Notes: generated by a model not told the origin, from the letters alone. A stretch of 64,000 bases of DNA from a virus (IMGVR_UViG_3300032213_001988:62001-126000); one strand, 5' to 3'; counted from the first letter of the stretch, positions 41,417-49,034 are shown. Numbers and translations: made by a program.

Positions 41417-41438
41417 CTGGATAATTATATCAGGCAGG
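41417..41438 (-). promoter_or_regulatory. extended -10 promoter, copy 18
   Basis: CTGCCTGATATAATT, -10 at 41429-41424. Confidence 0.75.
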
Positions 41439-41440
41439 AT

Positions 41441-41596
41441 TTAAGAATAGAGCGGGGGCTTCTCCATAAAGTCGTTACTCACGAGTATCGAGGTAACGCG
41501 CTCGACCTTTTCATAGTCTTCTCTGTTACCTTCCATCACGTAGACTATATCTTTTAAGATAGCCTCATAGATCTCTTCCCAATTTCTGTCGTTCAT
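41441..41596 (-). CDS. small acidic protein
   Basis: A 51-aa frame: NDRNWEEIYEAILKDIVYVM and YEKVERVTSILVSNDF, helical. The ATG overlaps the preceding stop (ATGA). Not recognised. Confidence 0.6.
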   Translation of the reverse strand: MNDRNWEEIYEAILKDIVYVMEGNREDYEKVERVTSILVSNDFMEKPPLYS

Positions 41597-41763
41597 GCGT
41601 ATTCCTCTTCCATCGCATCATCAAAGTCTGCTGAGTAAACGCGATATGCAATTGGGTCACACTTGTAAAGGATGTCTGCTGCATCAAATGTTAGTCCTAG
41701 AATAACTACAGGACCACTGATGTCATTTATTGAATCATCAAATCGTTCGTTGCGTTCTATCAT
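41593..41763 (-). CDS. small acidic protein behind structured leader
   Basis: The ATG at 41763 (MIERNERFDDSIND) follows ACGAAAGGAATACCCA. The 56-aa product is acidic (YSADFDDAMEEEYA). The frame upstream of this ATG runs through the RNA element, so it is not coding. It is the gene under control of the leader RNA element B. Confidence 0.6.
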   Translation of the reverse strand: MIERNERFDDSINDISGPVVILGLTFDAADILYKCDPIAYRVYSADFDDAMEEEYA

Positions 41764-41792
41764 TGGGTATTCCTTTCGTCGTTTGATTAGGT

Positions 41793-41868
41793 ATACACAG
41801 GGCGCCGGGATTGTTTCCGTCCCGCATGCGTTACGAACGTTCAGGTGACCACCGGTCACCCTGTGTAT
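41793..41868 (-). ncRNA. structured leader RNA (element B)
   Basis: From the predicted start at 41868 the leader reads ATACACAGGG, which pairs with CCCTGTGTAT at its 3' end (41802-41793) to close the element. Inside, GTGACCggtGGTCAC and CGGGAcggaaacaaTCCCG form hairpins. GGTCACCTGAACG and CGGAAACAAT are shared with RNA A at 32898-33033. It precedes the ribosome binding site of the 56-aa gene by about 20 bases, as a riboswitch or protein-binding leader would. Not a recognised riboswitch class. Confidence 0.65.
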
Positions 41869-41889
41869 GGTCTAATTATATCAGGCAGG
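41868..41889 (-). promoter_or_regulatory. extended -10 promoter, copy 19 (RNA B)
   Basis: CTGCCTGATATAATT, -10 at 41880-41875. Predicted start is the first base of the element's closing stem. Confidence 0.75.
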
Positions 41890-41892
41890 AAG

Positions 41893-42546
41893 TTATGAAA
41901 GCAACTTCTTAAATTCTGCCAGCTTTGAGTTTGCGTCATCCAATTTCTTTTGGAGTTCCGCTGTGCGTTCAGCGACTAGCTTCTCAATCATAAAATCAAG
42001 AGCTGCCATGTCGCTAGACGGGCGAGGCGCGCCAAGTACTTCTTCGGCAGTTGCCTTTGGGTTGAATGCTTTTTTAGATGCGGCCTTTGGACGACCAGCA
42101 TGAGAGCCTTGCCCCTTTAGTGTTACGCCAGGGACTAGTTCGGCTGACTTTCGGAAAGGAACTCCGATTCCTTTACGGAAGAACATGAATGCAGGTTTGT
42201 TCATTGTTACGGGGACGCCATTCGCACGTAACTGGCGTTCCTCAAGAGACTCTTGTCGCATCAGGATATCTCCTGCTTTTACGAGAGCTTCAAGGTTGTA
42301 GCGAACTATAGCGTCGCTGTATGTCATTGAGCCGGAGAAGGCGTTGTTGATGTGAGCTGTGATCTCGAGAACTGAGAGTGGCTCGTTGTACTCATATACA
42401 GTTGCAAGTGCTAGCTCACGAACATGAGCGCCAGTGCCTAGCTCTTTGACTGTCTTATAAGTTATCGATGTTATCGATGGTTTTGCGTTTCCATTGGCAT
42501 CTTTCGTCAATGAAGTGAGTCTTGCTATTTCTTGTATTTTCGTCAT
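41893..42546 (-). CDS. winged-helix-like DNA-binding protein
   Basis: A 217-aa protein. Residues about 45-100 (HVRELALATVYEYNEPLSVL, EITAHINNAF, AIVRYNLEALVKAGDIL) look like a winged-helix domain. A linker with FMFFRKGIGVPFRKSAEL follows, and a C-terminal coiled coil (VAERTAELQKKLDDANSKLA). The ATG is at the predicted transcription start, so the message is leaderless. A candidate regulator of the cassette region, read from the first promoter in the series. Confidence 0.6.
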   Translation of the reverse strand: MTKIQEIARLTSLTKDANGNAKPSITSITYKTVKELGTGAHVRELALATVYEYNEPLSVLEITAHINNAFSGSMTYSDAIVRYNLEALVKAGDILMRQESLEERQLRANGVPVTMNKPAFMFFRKGIGVPFRKSAELVPGVTLKGQGSHAGRPKAASKKAFNPKATAEEVLGAPRPSSDMAALDFMIEKLVAERTAELQKKLDDANSKLAEFKKLLS

Positions 42547-42568
42547 GGGGCGAATTATATCAGGTGGG
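42547..42568 (-). promoter_or_regulatory. extended -10 promoter, copy 20, leaderless
   Basis: CCACCTGATATAATT, -10 at 42559-42554; only seven bases separate the hexamer from the ATG at 42546. Confidence 0.75.
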
Positions 42569-42765
42569 AAATTATAATTGAAGCAGGCTTTTGAAAGTTG
42601 ATATGGCTCATATCAACTTTGGACTTCTGCTAGCTGCGGCATCGAGCTTGTTCTTAGTAGTCTTACACGGAAGTTATAGCTACAAGCGGGCTACTGGTCC
42701 AAAATGTCCGGATTGTCCGGATTGGAAGCTGGGATGCCCCTAGATCTGAACTTCTACACGGAAGT
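42569..42765. other. 197-bp intergenic region with 12-bp perfect palindrome
   Basis: AAAGTTGATATG and CATATCAACTTT (42594-42620, three-base loop) form a perfect hairpin, a terminator or operator. ACTTCCGTGTA occurs twice further up (direct repeat near 42670 and 42755). No frame here looks coding. Confidence 0.5.
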
Positions 42766-43521
42766 CTAGCTAGCAGCAGCTGTGAACGTTCCGGTCTCAC
42801 GACCAAGCCGTTGGAGTGAATCGATGTCGGGAATCCCGTTAGCGTCGTTTCCGACGAATCCAATTATCCGTTGGTAGTGCGCGTATGCTGCTAGCATGTG
42901 TCCGTCGAACAATCCGTCCTTACCTATACGCATGCCGACACGTTGAACCAACGCCCGTTGAACCAGCTCGATCTCCCTATTACGCTTGCCAGGCCTGATG
43001 TTTCCAACGTTGATCTCAGGCAAGCCCGTCTGCCCTGTGGCAATGGGCTTATACCCAGGCCGCCCAAATCCAAGTACATCGTGTCTAGTTCGTACCCGTC
43101 TGTACACACCGTCATTAACCTTGCTGGCCCTAGGCAGGCCGCTATTAACGTTTGCCTCGATTGTCTGGATGTACCCGTCAGGCCTCCATGCCTGTGAATC
43201 GGCTACCAGGCCGACATGCAACATTCCAAAAGCTTCATCCGTCGCGAAGTTAAAGAACACAACGTCTCCAGGCTGGGGATTCTCACGCCACGCCCGTTGA
43301 CGAATAAACTCAGCCAGGCCGCTAGGAGAGTAAACGCAGGCCGGTGATTGAAAGCCTGCCTCACGAAAAACAACATCGATAAACGCGCCCGACCATGCCA
43401 GGCCGCTATAGCCAACCGTCTCTCCAAACACAGAGACATTACCAGGCCTGCATTGATAACCGAGATATTTTTCGGCAGCGGCAATTACAAGACCAGGAGC
43501 GTCGGACGTCTTTTTAAGCAT
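42766..43521 (-). CDS. CHAP-like protein with Ser in place of Cys, plus PG-binding domain
   Basis: A 251-aa protein. Residues about 30-130 have the CHAP frame: LAWSGAFIDVVFREAG, QPGDVVFFNFATDEAFGMLH and VGLVADSQAW. The nucleophile position, normally WCGAF, reads W-Ser-G-A-F; the codon is TCG. The His (LHVGLV) is kept. The C-terminal part (RALVQRVGMRIGKDGLFDGH, DIDSLQRLG) is PG_binding_1-like. It may be a non-catalytic wall-binding protein or a Ser-nucleophile enzyme. It lies in a GC-richer segment and the product is a second CHAP protein besides that at 57.9 kb. Confidence 0.65.
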   Translation of the reverse strand: MLKKTSDAPGLVIAAAEKYLGYQCRPGNVSVFGETVGYSGLAWSGAFIDVVFREAGFQSPACVYSPSGLAEFIRQRAWRENPQPGDVVFFNFATDEAFGMLHVGLVADSQAWRPDGYIQTIEANVNSGLPRASKVNDGVYRRVRTRHDVLGFGRPGYKPIATGQTGLPEINVGNIRPGKRNREIELVQRALVQRVGMRIGKDGLFDGHMLAAYAHYQRIIGFVGNDANGIPDIDSLQRLGRETGTFTAAAS

Positions 43522-43525
43522 GCCG

Positions 43526-43711
43526 TTATCCTAACGTGTCAGCCGCCGCCAAGGAAACAATATATTGATACAGATCGTTGGCAATAGTCTCAGCCTCGTT
43601 TGCCCGTGCCGTTAGGCGAACGTGTTCCTCACGTGTTGAGCATAGCTCGAGATCACTTGCCATACGGTCAGCGTGTTCGCGTGCCGCAATCATTAAATCG
43701 TCAATGTCCAC
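43526..43711 (-). CDS. small helical protein
   Basis: A 61-aa helical protein (DDLMIAAREHADRMASDLEL), read from GTG overlapping the preceding stop (TAGTG). It follows the terminase-small-like gene and may be its partner. Not recognised. Confidence 0.55.
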   Translation of the reverse strand: MDIDDLMIAAREHADRMASDLELCSTREEHVRLTARANEAETIANDLYQYIVSLAAADTLG

Positions 43712-44625
43712 TAGTCTTCCTTATCCTTTACCTCTTCAGCATCCTGGATGTCGCTAGTGTCATTTTCAACTACGCCTGCCTCTATTAAATCAAGCGCCCG
43801 TTGTCCAGCAGATGCTGCTAGACGGTCAAGCCGCTCTTGAATAATTATTGCCGCAGGCCTATCGTCTGTGACCTTAATGCTCGCGTCGAACTCTATACCG
43901 CCACGGACACCAGCGCGATCTAGAATCTCCGTTGCCGCCTTAAGTTTTACCGGCTCAGAGACTGCGTTCTCCATCATGTCCTCTAACATGTCAACCGCGT
44001 AGGGAGCCGCCTGAGTTAGCTTTTGCCGTGCCCGTTCAATATCCTCGCCTGGTCTCTTCTTTACACTCCGGAGATGTACTCGACATAGTCCGTCATCCTT
44101 TGGCCGTCCGCTGCTCCATAGCATGCAACGGATGTTGTCATCCTTGATTGTTCGACAGCGAGAGGGAAGCGCCGTTGGCTGTCTCTTTGCGGAGGCTACC
44201 GGTTCGTCCTGTTCCTTGACCCACATCCGTGTCGCTCCGATGACCCAAGGTGGAACTAGGTAGTCCGTCGCCGCCTCGGCTAAAAGATCCAGGCCGGTTA
44301 AATAATCTGAGTTAATTGAGTCTGGGTCGACCATGATGGGCTTCTTCTCTGAGAGAGAAAGCATCCGCCGTTCCTTGGCCATCTCCATAGACCGTGCCAT
44401 GATAAGACCGGTAGGCACGCCGTTGGAGGAGTAGACCGTATCCCAGCCCATCTTGCCGTTGCGAAGAAGCTTACGGTTCTCGAAGGTATCCTCACAGACA
44501 CCGCGCTCAACCTCAATGATGCCGTAGGTTGAAAGATCCGGACGCAGGTTAATTGGCTCGTCAATTTCAATGACGGGCTTTTCTTCCTCCGTGGGCTGAC
44601 CAAATAGATCTACATCTGTACTCAT
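43711..44625 (-). CDS. terminase-small-subunit-like zinc protein
   Basis: A 304-aa protein. Residues about 155-190 have SRCRTIKDDNIRCMLWSSGR and GLCRVHLRSV, a possible zinc site. The C-terminal part (TQAAPYAVDMLEDMMENAVS, LKAATEILDRAGVRGGIEF) is the helical arrangement usual in phage terminase small subunits. It could be the true small subunit, far from the large one, or a DNA-binding relative. Composition of the gene differs from its surroundings (GC-richer). Confidence 0.55.
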   Translation of the reverse strand: MSTDVDLFGQPTEEEKPVIEIDEPINLRPDLSTYGIIEVERGVCEDTFENRKLLRNGKMGWDTVYSSNGVPTGLIMARSMEMAKERRMLSLSEKKPIMVDPDSINSDYLTGLDLLAEAATDYLVPPWVIGATRMWVKEQDEPVASAKRQPTALPSRCRTIKDDNIRCMLWSSGRPKDDGLCRVHLRSVKKRPGEDIERARQKLTQAAPYAVDMLEDMMENAVSEPVKLKAATEILDRAGVRGGIEFDASIKVTDDRPAAIIIQERLDRLAASAGQRALDLIEAGVVENDTSDIQDAEEVKDKED

Positions 44626-44646
44626 AGAAAACTATAGTATCTTTAA

Positions 44647-44702
44647 ACAAAAAAGGAGACAGTCTCCGATCCGCGGGGGAGAGGACTGGGACCGGAGACT
44701 GC
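44647..44702 (-). terminator. terminator after holin gene
   Basis: CAGTCTCCG and CGGAGACTG pair (minus strand), followed by TTTTTTGTTTAAAG, a classic Rho-independent terminator. Confidence 0.85.
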
Positions 44703-44719
44703 CTCGAGCTAAACCGTCT

Positions 44720-44980
44720 TTACTTCGCTACTTTTTTCTTAGCCTTCTTAGCAACCTCGGACTGCGCCGCAGCCAGAACCTTGCCGGCGATAAGACCAAA
44801 TGCTGGATCCTTCTTGTTTAGGAAGCGAATGATGACTGGAACCACTGCTGCGATTCCGGCGTTTAGTAACATGGCAGGATCTGTTTGACCTGCTGAGTAT
44901 AGGGCTACAACCGCTGCAATAAAGGAACGTGCCCATGAAGCAAGCATTGCCTTTACCTGAGGTGTTAGTAGTTTATCCAT
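44720..44980 (-). CDS. holin-like membrane protein
   Basis: An 86-aa protein: two hydrophobic segments (ARSFIAAVVALYSAGQ and LLNAGIAAVVPVIIRFLN), and a basic tail KKAKKKVAK. The pattern and VKAMLASWARSF start are those of small actinophage holins (DNA packing of the PVxRFLNxKDPAFG type). It would form lesions in the membrane to release endolysin. The next endolysin candidate is at 57.9 kb. Confidence 0.65.
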   Translation of the reverse strand: MDKLLTPQVKAMLASWARSFIAAVVALYSAGQTDPAMLLNAGIAAVVPVIIRFLNKKDPAFGLIAGKVLAAAQSEVAKKAKKKVAK

Positions 44981-45134
44981 TAAGATATCTCCTTATGTGG
45001 ACATAGGTTGTCCAACGAGATAACTGTATCGGGAATCTCGAGAAGTATTTTTGGAGAGAGAAGAGAAAAGACCTCGCTATGGTATCCTCAGAAACAGATT
45101 ATATGAATACGAACGTGACGGGGCGTCAAACTGC

Positions 45135-45428
45135 TTAGGGAGTACCTATCGACTTATCACCGCGAAGCAAGTCCTGTACACGACGAATCCCTAAAGTATA
45201 GAAGGTTTCCTCACCTTCCATACGAGATTCCCAGTCCTTAATCATCTCAGTCAAGGCGCCGTCTGTAGACTCAAACCAGTCCTTAAGAATGCTTCGTACT
45301 GCTCGCTCGGCTAGCTCAAGCTCAACCATAGGCTGTTCACCTTCTGAAGAGACAGCCATCGTCTTCATCGCATAGGTAACCCTCTGTATGAGTTGCTCTA
45401 GCTCGATGTTGCTATCTGTAGGGGTCAT
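45135..45428 (-). CDS. small helical protein
   Basis: A 97-aa acidic, helical protein (MVELELAERAVRSILKDWFE) that overlaps the end of the zinc-ribbon gene by 17 bases. Not recognised. Confidence 0.6.
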   Translation of the reverse strand: MTPTDSNIELEQLIQRVTYAMKTMAVSSEGEQPMVELELAERAVRSILKDWFESTDGALTEMIKDWESRMEGEETFYTLGIRRVQDLLRGDKSIGTP

Positions 45429-45729
45429 ACTCGCCTGAGTCTTTCTTCCTGCTCCTGGATGTAGTTTCTAATGTCATCATAGTCACGTCAAGCTCTTCTG
45501 TAAGAACCTTAGGAAGAAGGATCGGAGGCTCAGGAGCGGGAGGAACATCTCGTATCTCTACTTCAAATAGTGGCTCACTGTCGTGAGGAGTCAGCGTCAG
45601 TACCATCTGGCCATCTCTCCAGACTACCTTCGCCGTCTTGCACGTCGGGTTTCCGCAAGTCTCCGCTTGGACTGCTAGCTTCTCCAGGTTGTCCGGGTTC
45701 TCCTGGAAGTTGCATATCTCGCACTTCAT
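45412..45729 (-). CDS. zinc-ribbon protein
   Basis: A 105-aa protein that begins KCEICNFQENPDNLEKLAV and AETCGNPTCKTAKVV: two Cys pairs form a zinc ribbon. The rest is acidic and beta-rich. Likely a small DNA- or protein-binding factor. Confidence 0.6.
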   Translation of the reverse strand: MKCEICNFQENPDNLEKLAVQAETCGNPTCKTAKVVWRDGQMVLTLTPHDSEPLFEVEIRDVPPAPEPPILLPKVLTEELDVTMMTLETTSRSRKKDSGEYDPYR

Positions 45730-46484
45730 ATAACATTCTCCTGTATCTCTTTTAAGACCCTGTCATGCATACCAGTCTCGTGAAATCTAGTATAGAGCTC
45801 TTCCATACTTTGATGAGGCTTAATGTACTTGTGCTGCAGGCAGGCGTCTATTTGATTTATTATGGTAGGTGTTAGCTTAAATGCCTTAAACACTACTTTC
45901 TTTTTAGTGTTAAACTTGATGTATGCGATAGGCTCGCCCTCTTCTATAGTCAGGCGGTTGATTCCTTCCCAGAGTTGATATATCAAGACAAATGGTCTAA
46001 ACCAGGAAGATATATCAAATCCAATTGAAGAGATAAACCCCTGAGTGGCTTGAGAAGTCTTGTGCATGTAAGGTGGAGTGATTGACACCTCAAGAGGTTC
46101 GGAAGAGAAAAACATGTAAGACATATCAAAATCTACAGAATGTGCACCTTGTATAGAAGATATGCGTTCTCTAAACCATCCTCCGTACTTCTGATTCTGT
46201 TCTATCACACCGTTTTGGTCTAGGTATATGTCGCATGGGAAGGGAGATCTCACAACAAAGGTATTTTCTACAAGAGTATGCAAAGCAGAGCATGATTGGT
46301 ACTCTCCTGGATGTGGTTGCTCATACGCGGGTGGGACGGGAGGATTGATTGCTCGTCTTTTTTGGATGTCGCCCATTAAAGACTTGGGCTGTATATCCAA
46401 CAAGATCTGCTGGTGCTGTCTATCAAGAAGAGCGTGAGGTGACCAATAGACTATTACCTCTTCTTGTTTAGTTTTATTAACCAT
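45726..46484 (-). CDS. DUF6065-like protein
   Basis: A 252-aa protein; FVVRSPFPCDIYLDQNGVIE, PLEVSITPPYMHKTSQATQG and FDISSWFRPFVLIYQLW fit the beta-sandwich layout of the DUF6065 family, as does the plus-strand protein at 56687. Sequence similarity between the two is low, so the link is inference. Function unknown. Confidence 0.5.
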   Translation of the reverse strand: MVNKTKQEEVIVYWSPHALLDRQHQQILLDIQPKSLMGDIQKRRAINPPVPPAYEQPHPGEYQSCSALHTLVENTFVVRSPFPCDIYLDQNGVIEQNQKYGGWFRERISSIQGAHSVDFDMSYMFFSSEPLEVSITPPYMHKTSQATQGFISSIGFDISSWFRPFVLIYQLWEGINRLTIEEGEPIAYIKFNTKKKVVFKAFKLTPTIINQIDACLQHKYIKPHQSMEELYTRFHETGMHDRVLKEIQENVI

Positions 46485-46704
46485 CTTGCTCTCTCCTCTT
46501 CTTTGTTTTAGTGGCTGATCCTAAATCTTGTGGTACCCAATCTTTGTTGCATTCACAACAACAGATCCAAAGCTTCTCATAGTACGGAAGCTCGTGACGA
46601 CATACCTCGTGATCTCCTGCATTGCAGAATCCACACGGATGCTTCATAACAATAGCCTCTCGTGGACCTTTGTAGTCCTGAGGCTTTTCTTCTGGTCTCG
46701 CCAT
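46477..46704 (-). CDS. Cys-rich zinc protein
   Basis: A 75-aa protein with CGFCNAGDHEVCRHE and LWICCCECNKDW: at least six Cys and two His in two clusters, possibly two zinc sites. Overlaps the DUF6065-like gene. Not recognised. Confidence 0.6.
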   Translation of the reverse strand: MARPEEKPQDYKGPREAIVMKHPCGFCNAGDHEVCRHELPYYEKLWICCCECNKDWVPQDLGSATKTKKRREQDG

Positions 46705-47387
46705 TAAATCTCATAGACTGTCTCTTTATGATGACGAACCTTTACCGTTGGGTCTAGCCAGATCTTATATCCGTTAGCCTTAGCAAGTTCGCACCAGGAG
46801 TAGTCCTCTCCCATGTTAACCCTTAGGTCGCGAGTAGGTTCCCACTGAATCTTTGCGATAAGAAACCAAGGACGAGGAAGATCTTCAAAGACTCCAGTCT
46901 TCACCGCAAGAAAACCAAACCCAACACCACCGACCTCTACAGGTTCTTCATGGAGAATAAACTCGATCTTGTTTACGCGAGTAGGAACTCCATGCTTGTT
47001 AGGGAAACCTACTGCAACAGACCCAGCAGGGTCAAGTTGATAAAGCCCAGAGACTACAGGAAGATCGGAACTGTACAACTTTATGAAGTCAACAGGCTCC
47101 CACTCAATATCGGAGTCAATCCAAAAAATCTTGTTGTACGTAAATCTACCTGAAGCAATGGAAGATACATTGTAATCGTGCACAGCTGAATCAATGGCAG
47201 TTAGCTCGCGGGCAGTCGCCACAAAGGAAGACTGGCGATTGAGAAACGTGTAGGTAATTCCTAGATCATCAAGAGTCGCGCATGTACTCACCAAGCTCTT
47301 CACGTACTCGGCCTTCATGGAAGTACCTGGAGTAGCGATAACCACATCATAGTGAGGAACGTCCTCAGCGCTACTTACCGCTGACAT
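46704..47387 (-). CDS. glycosyltransferase-like protein
   Basis: A 227-aa protein with a GT-A-like layout: ATPGTSMKAEYVKSLVSTC, the metal-binding FWIDSDIEW near residue 85 and GEDYSWCELAKANGY with VRHHKETVYEI near the end. The same arrangement (DADISF, SEDYTFC) occurs in the protein at 63005. These enzymes transfer a sugar from a nucleotide donor; a target on DNA, virion or host surface is unknown. Confidence 0.65.
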   Translation of the reverse strand: MSAVSSAEDVPHYDVVIATPGTSMKAEYVKSLVSTCATLDDLGITYTFLNRQSSFVATARELTAIDSAVHDYNVSSIASGRFTYNKIFWIDSDIEWEPVDFIKLYSSDLPVVSGLYQLDPAGSVAVGFPNKHGVPTRVNKIEFILHEEPVEVGGVGFGFLAVKTGVFEDLPRPWFLIAKIQWEPTRDLRVNMGEDYSWCELAKANGYKIWLDPTVKVRHHKETVYEI

Positions 47388-47839
47388 CAGACCTCCTGTC
47401 TACACTTCTGGCACAGCAAGGCATCAAACCCAGTCGCCTTACTTGTTGATATACCTCGTTGGGTTACAGGCACAGGGGACACTGGACCTTCAGTCCCACA
47501 ACGGTCACACTGCTTATCGACCAGCCAACGTATCTCTAGTCCCTTAGTCACCGCAGCAGCAAGTCCTCGACCCAACGCGTGCATTGGACCTGCACCTTCA
47601 GTCTTCCTTAGGAAAGGCCTCACATCGTTACACTCGATAACCGCACGGTTCTTCTTGCATGGGCATTCCATACGGGTCGGTTTACAGAACACCAGACCAT
47701 TGATAATTGTGTGACGCGACATTGGGTGCCCACACAGGCAGATCCTTCCATCACGCTCTGGCGGCTTCTGTCTTAGACGTATGTCCTCGTCAGTTGCTTC
47801 CTCAAGCGTAAAGTCCATAAACTCAAAGGGATTACTCAC
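47387..47839 (-). CDS. zinc-binding protein
   Basis: The GTG at 47839 overlaps the preceding TAG; longer frames run through the membrane-protein gene. The 150-aa protein has ICLCGHPMSRHTI, ECPCKKNRAV and, near the end, KQCDRCGTEGP and LCQKCRQ, so two zinc sites. A HALGRG motif in the middle is shared with a common actinophage protein type. Function unknown. Confidence 0.65.
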   Translation of the reverse strand: MSNPFEFMDFTLEEATDEDIRLRQKPPERDGRICLCGHPMSRHTIINGLVFCKPTRMECPCKKNRAVIECNDVRPFLRKTEGAGPMHALGRGLAAAVTKGLEIRWLVDKQCDRCGTEGPVSPVPVTQRGISTSKATGFDALLCQKCRQEV

Positions 47840-48030
47840 TATGGGTTTACGCCTGACATGCGAAGACCAAAGTACATTGCTACCGATAACATAATAAGAG
47901 CAGGCACAAGGAACTGAAACCATCTACCTGTCTTTGTCTTGCTAAACTCATCTCTACCAACGTACATGACAAACGTACCGGCCACAACTGCAATGGCTAT
48001 TGCGATCTCGGTACTCCAGTTTTCAATCAT
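47839..48030 (-). CDS. two-TM membrane protein
   Basis: A 63-aa protein with two hydrophobic helices (AIAIAVVAGTFVMYVG and FLVPALIMLSVAMYF). ATG follows AACGAAAGGATTTTT. It is the first gene of the leftward unit from the divergent control region. Not recognised. Confidence 0.65.
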   Translation of the reverse strand: MIENWSTEIAIAIAVVAGTFVMYVGRDEFSKTKTGRWFQFLVPALIMLSVAMYFGLRMSGVNP

Positions 48031-48357
48031 AAAAATCCTTTCGTTGGAGTCATAATATACTGCTTCTTACAAAATGTATACTATATTAGTTAACTTTGTG
48101 AAACTATAATTAGAGACTATTATTCTAGTTAGCCCCACTCCTAGATCACGTACACGTAAACTAAATATAATCTTAATTCATAGATACATAATATACTAGT
48201 ATCGGCATACTAAGCGCTTTTACTATTTTATTTTTACTTTTACGCTTAGTGCCACCTTCCTAATCTTCCCTCCTCTAACTTTTTATTTTCTGCTATTTCC
48301 GCTTAGTATGTTCTAGGGCGCTCGTCTTTTTACGCCCCCCTATTTTGCCTCCTGGCC
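48031..48357. promoter_or_regulatory. AT-rich divergent control region
   Basis: About 330 bases without a gene, much AT-richer than the surroundings, between leftward genes and the rightward unit. Many -10-like words occur on both strands (TATATTATG toward the left near 48055; TATACTATATTAG). An AAGCG-T/A-rich-CGCTT segment near 48211-48255 could be a hairpin. Promoters and possibly an origin; no iterons seen. Confidence 0.5.
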
Positions 48358-48379
48358 CTGTCCTGATATAATTCGTTTA
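48358..48379 (+). promoter_or_regulatory. extended -10 promoter, plus strand, leaderless
   Basis: TGTCCTGATATAATTCG: the same core as the minus-strand series, now on the plus strand, with -10 at 48367-48372 and ATG exactly seven bases after it. Confidence 0.75.
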
Positions 48380-48720
48380 TGCTACTTACGTTGTTCGCCT
48401 ACCTCATCTGGAAGGACGGTCGTGACCGTGACCGGAACCCAGATGTCGATGAGGCATGGAACCGGCTAATTATCTCCTTCCTATTTCTAATGTTTCTTTG
48501 GCCCTTTATTCTTATAAAGCTTGGCGAGCAGCTAGAGCAGGATAAGCACCGAAACGTCTGGGTAGTATCAATCACCTGTTTTACTCTTCTGCTATCTGCC
48601 TTCTCAGGAATCGGCGGATACCTGGCGTTTGGAATCTTTATTGCACTTGCAAAGGGAATCGGATACCTGTACTACGCATACAAGATTAACGCAGAATCTC
48701 AAAAAGAAACACAGGAGTAA
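48379..48720 (+). CDS. membrane protein, three TM segments
   Basis: A 113-aa protein with hydrophobic stretches at the N-terminus (LLTLFAYLIW), LIISFLFLMFLWPFILI and VWVVSITCFTLLLSAFSGIGGYLAF, and a charged tail. It is leaderless and opens the plus-strand unit. Not recognised. Confidence 0.65.
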   Translation: MLLTLFAYLIWKDGRDRDRNPDVDEAWNRLIISFLFLMFLWPFILIKLGEQLEQDKHRNVWVVSITCFTLLLSAFSGIGGYLAFGIFIALAKGIGYLYYAYKINAESQKETQE

Positions 48721-48758
48721 GCAAGTCATACCCTGCTTTATCGTGTAAAATTATCTAC

Positions 48759-49034
48759 ATGCAGGAAGATGTTATCTATAACCACCCGCTGTTTGTAGAG
48801 GCAGTTAGCCGTAACCTACAGCGCGTATCTGCATGTTCACACACTGTCGCAATGGTTCGAGAGAACCTTGTAGACCCCATTAGCTTAGAGCGCAGAGCGG
48901 ATCTTCTCATCGCGGTAGAGGATCTTGTCAACGAGGTTATGACCCTTGCATTTGACGTTCGCGCATTGACGTGGCCAGACAAAGAAGCTCACCCGTCCTA
49001 TATACCTGACTCCGACTCAGACACCCAATACTAG
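48759..49034 (+). CDS. small acidic helical protein
   Basis: A 91-aa protein (VSACSHTVAMVRENLVDPIS and ERRADLLIAVEDLVNEVMTL). TAAAAT lies seven bases before the ATG, so it may also be leaderless. Not recognised. Confidence 0.55.
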   Translation: MQEDVIYNHPLFVEAVSRNLQRVSACSHTVAMVRENLVDPISLERRADLLIAVEDLVNEVMTLAFDVRALTWPDKEAHPSYIPDSDSDTQY

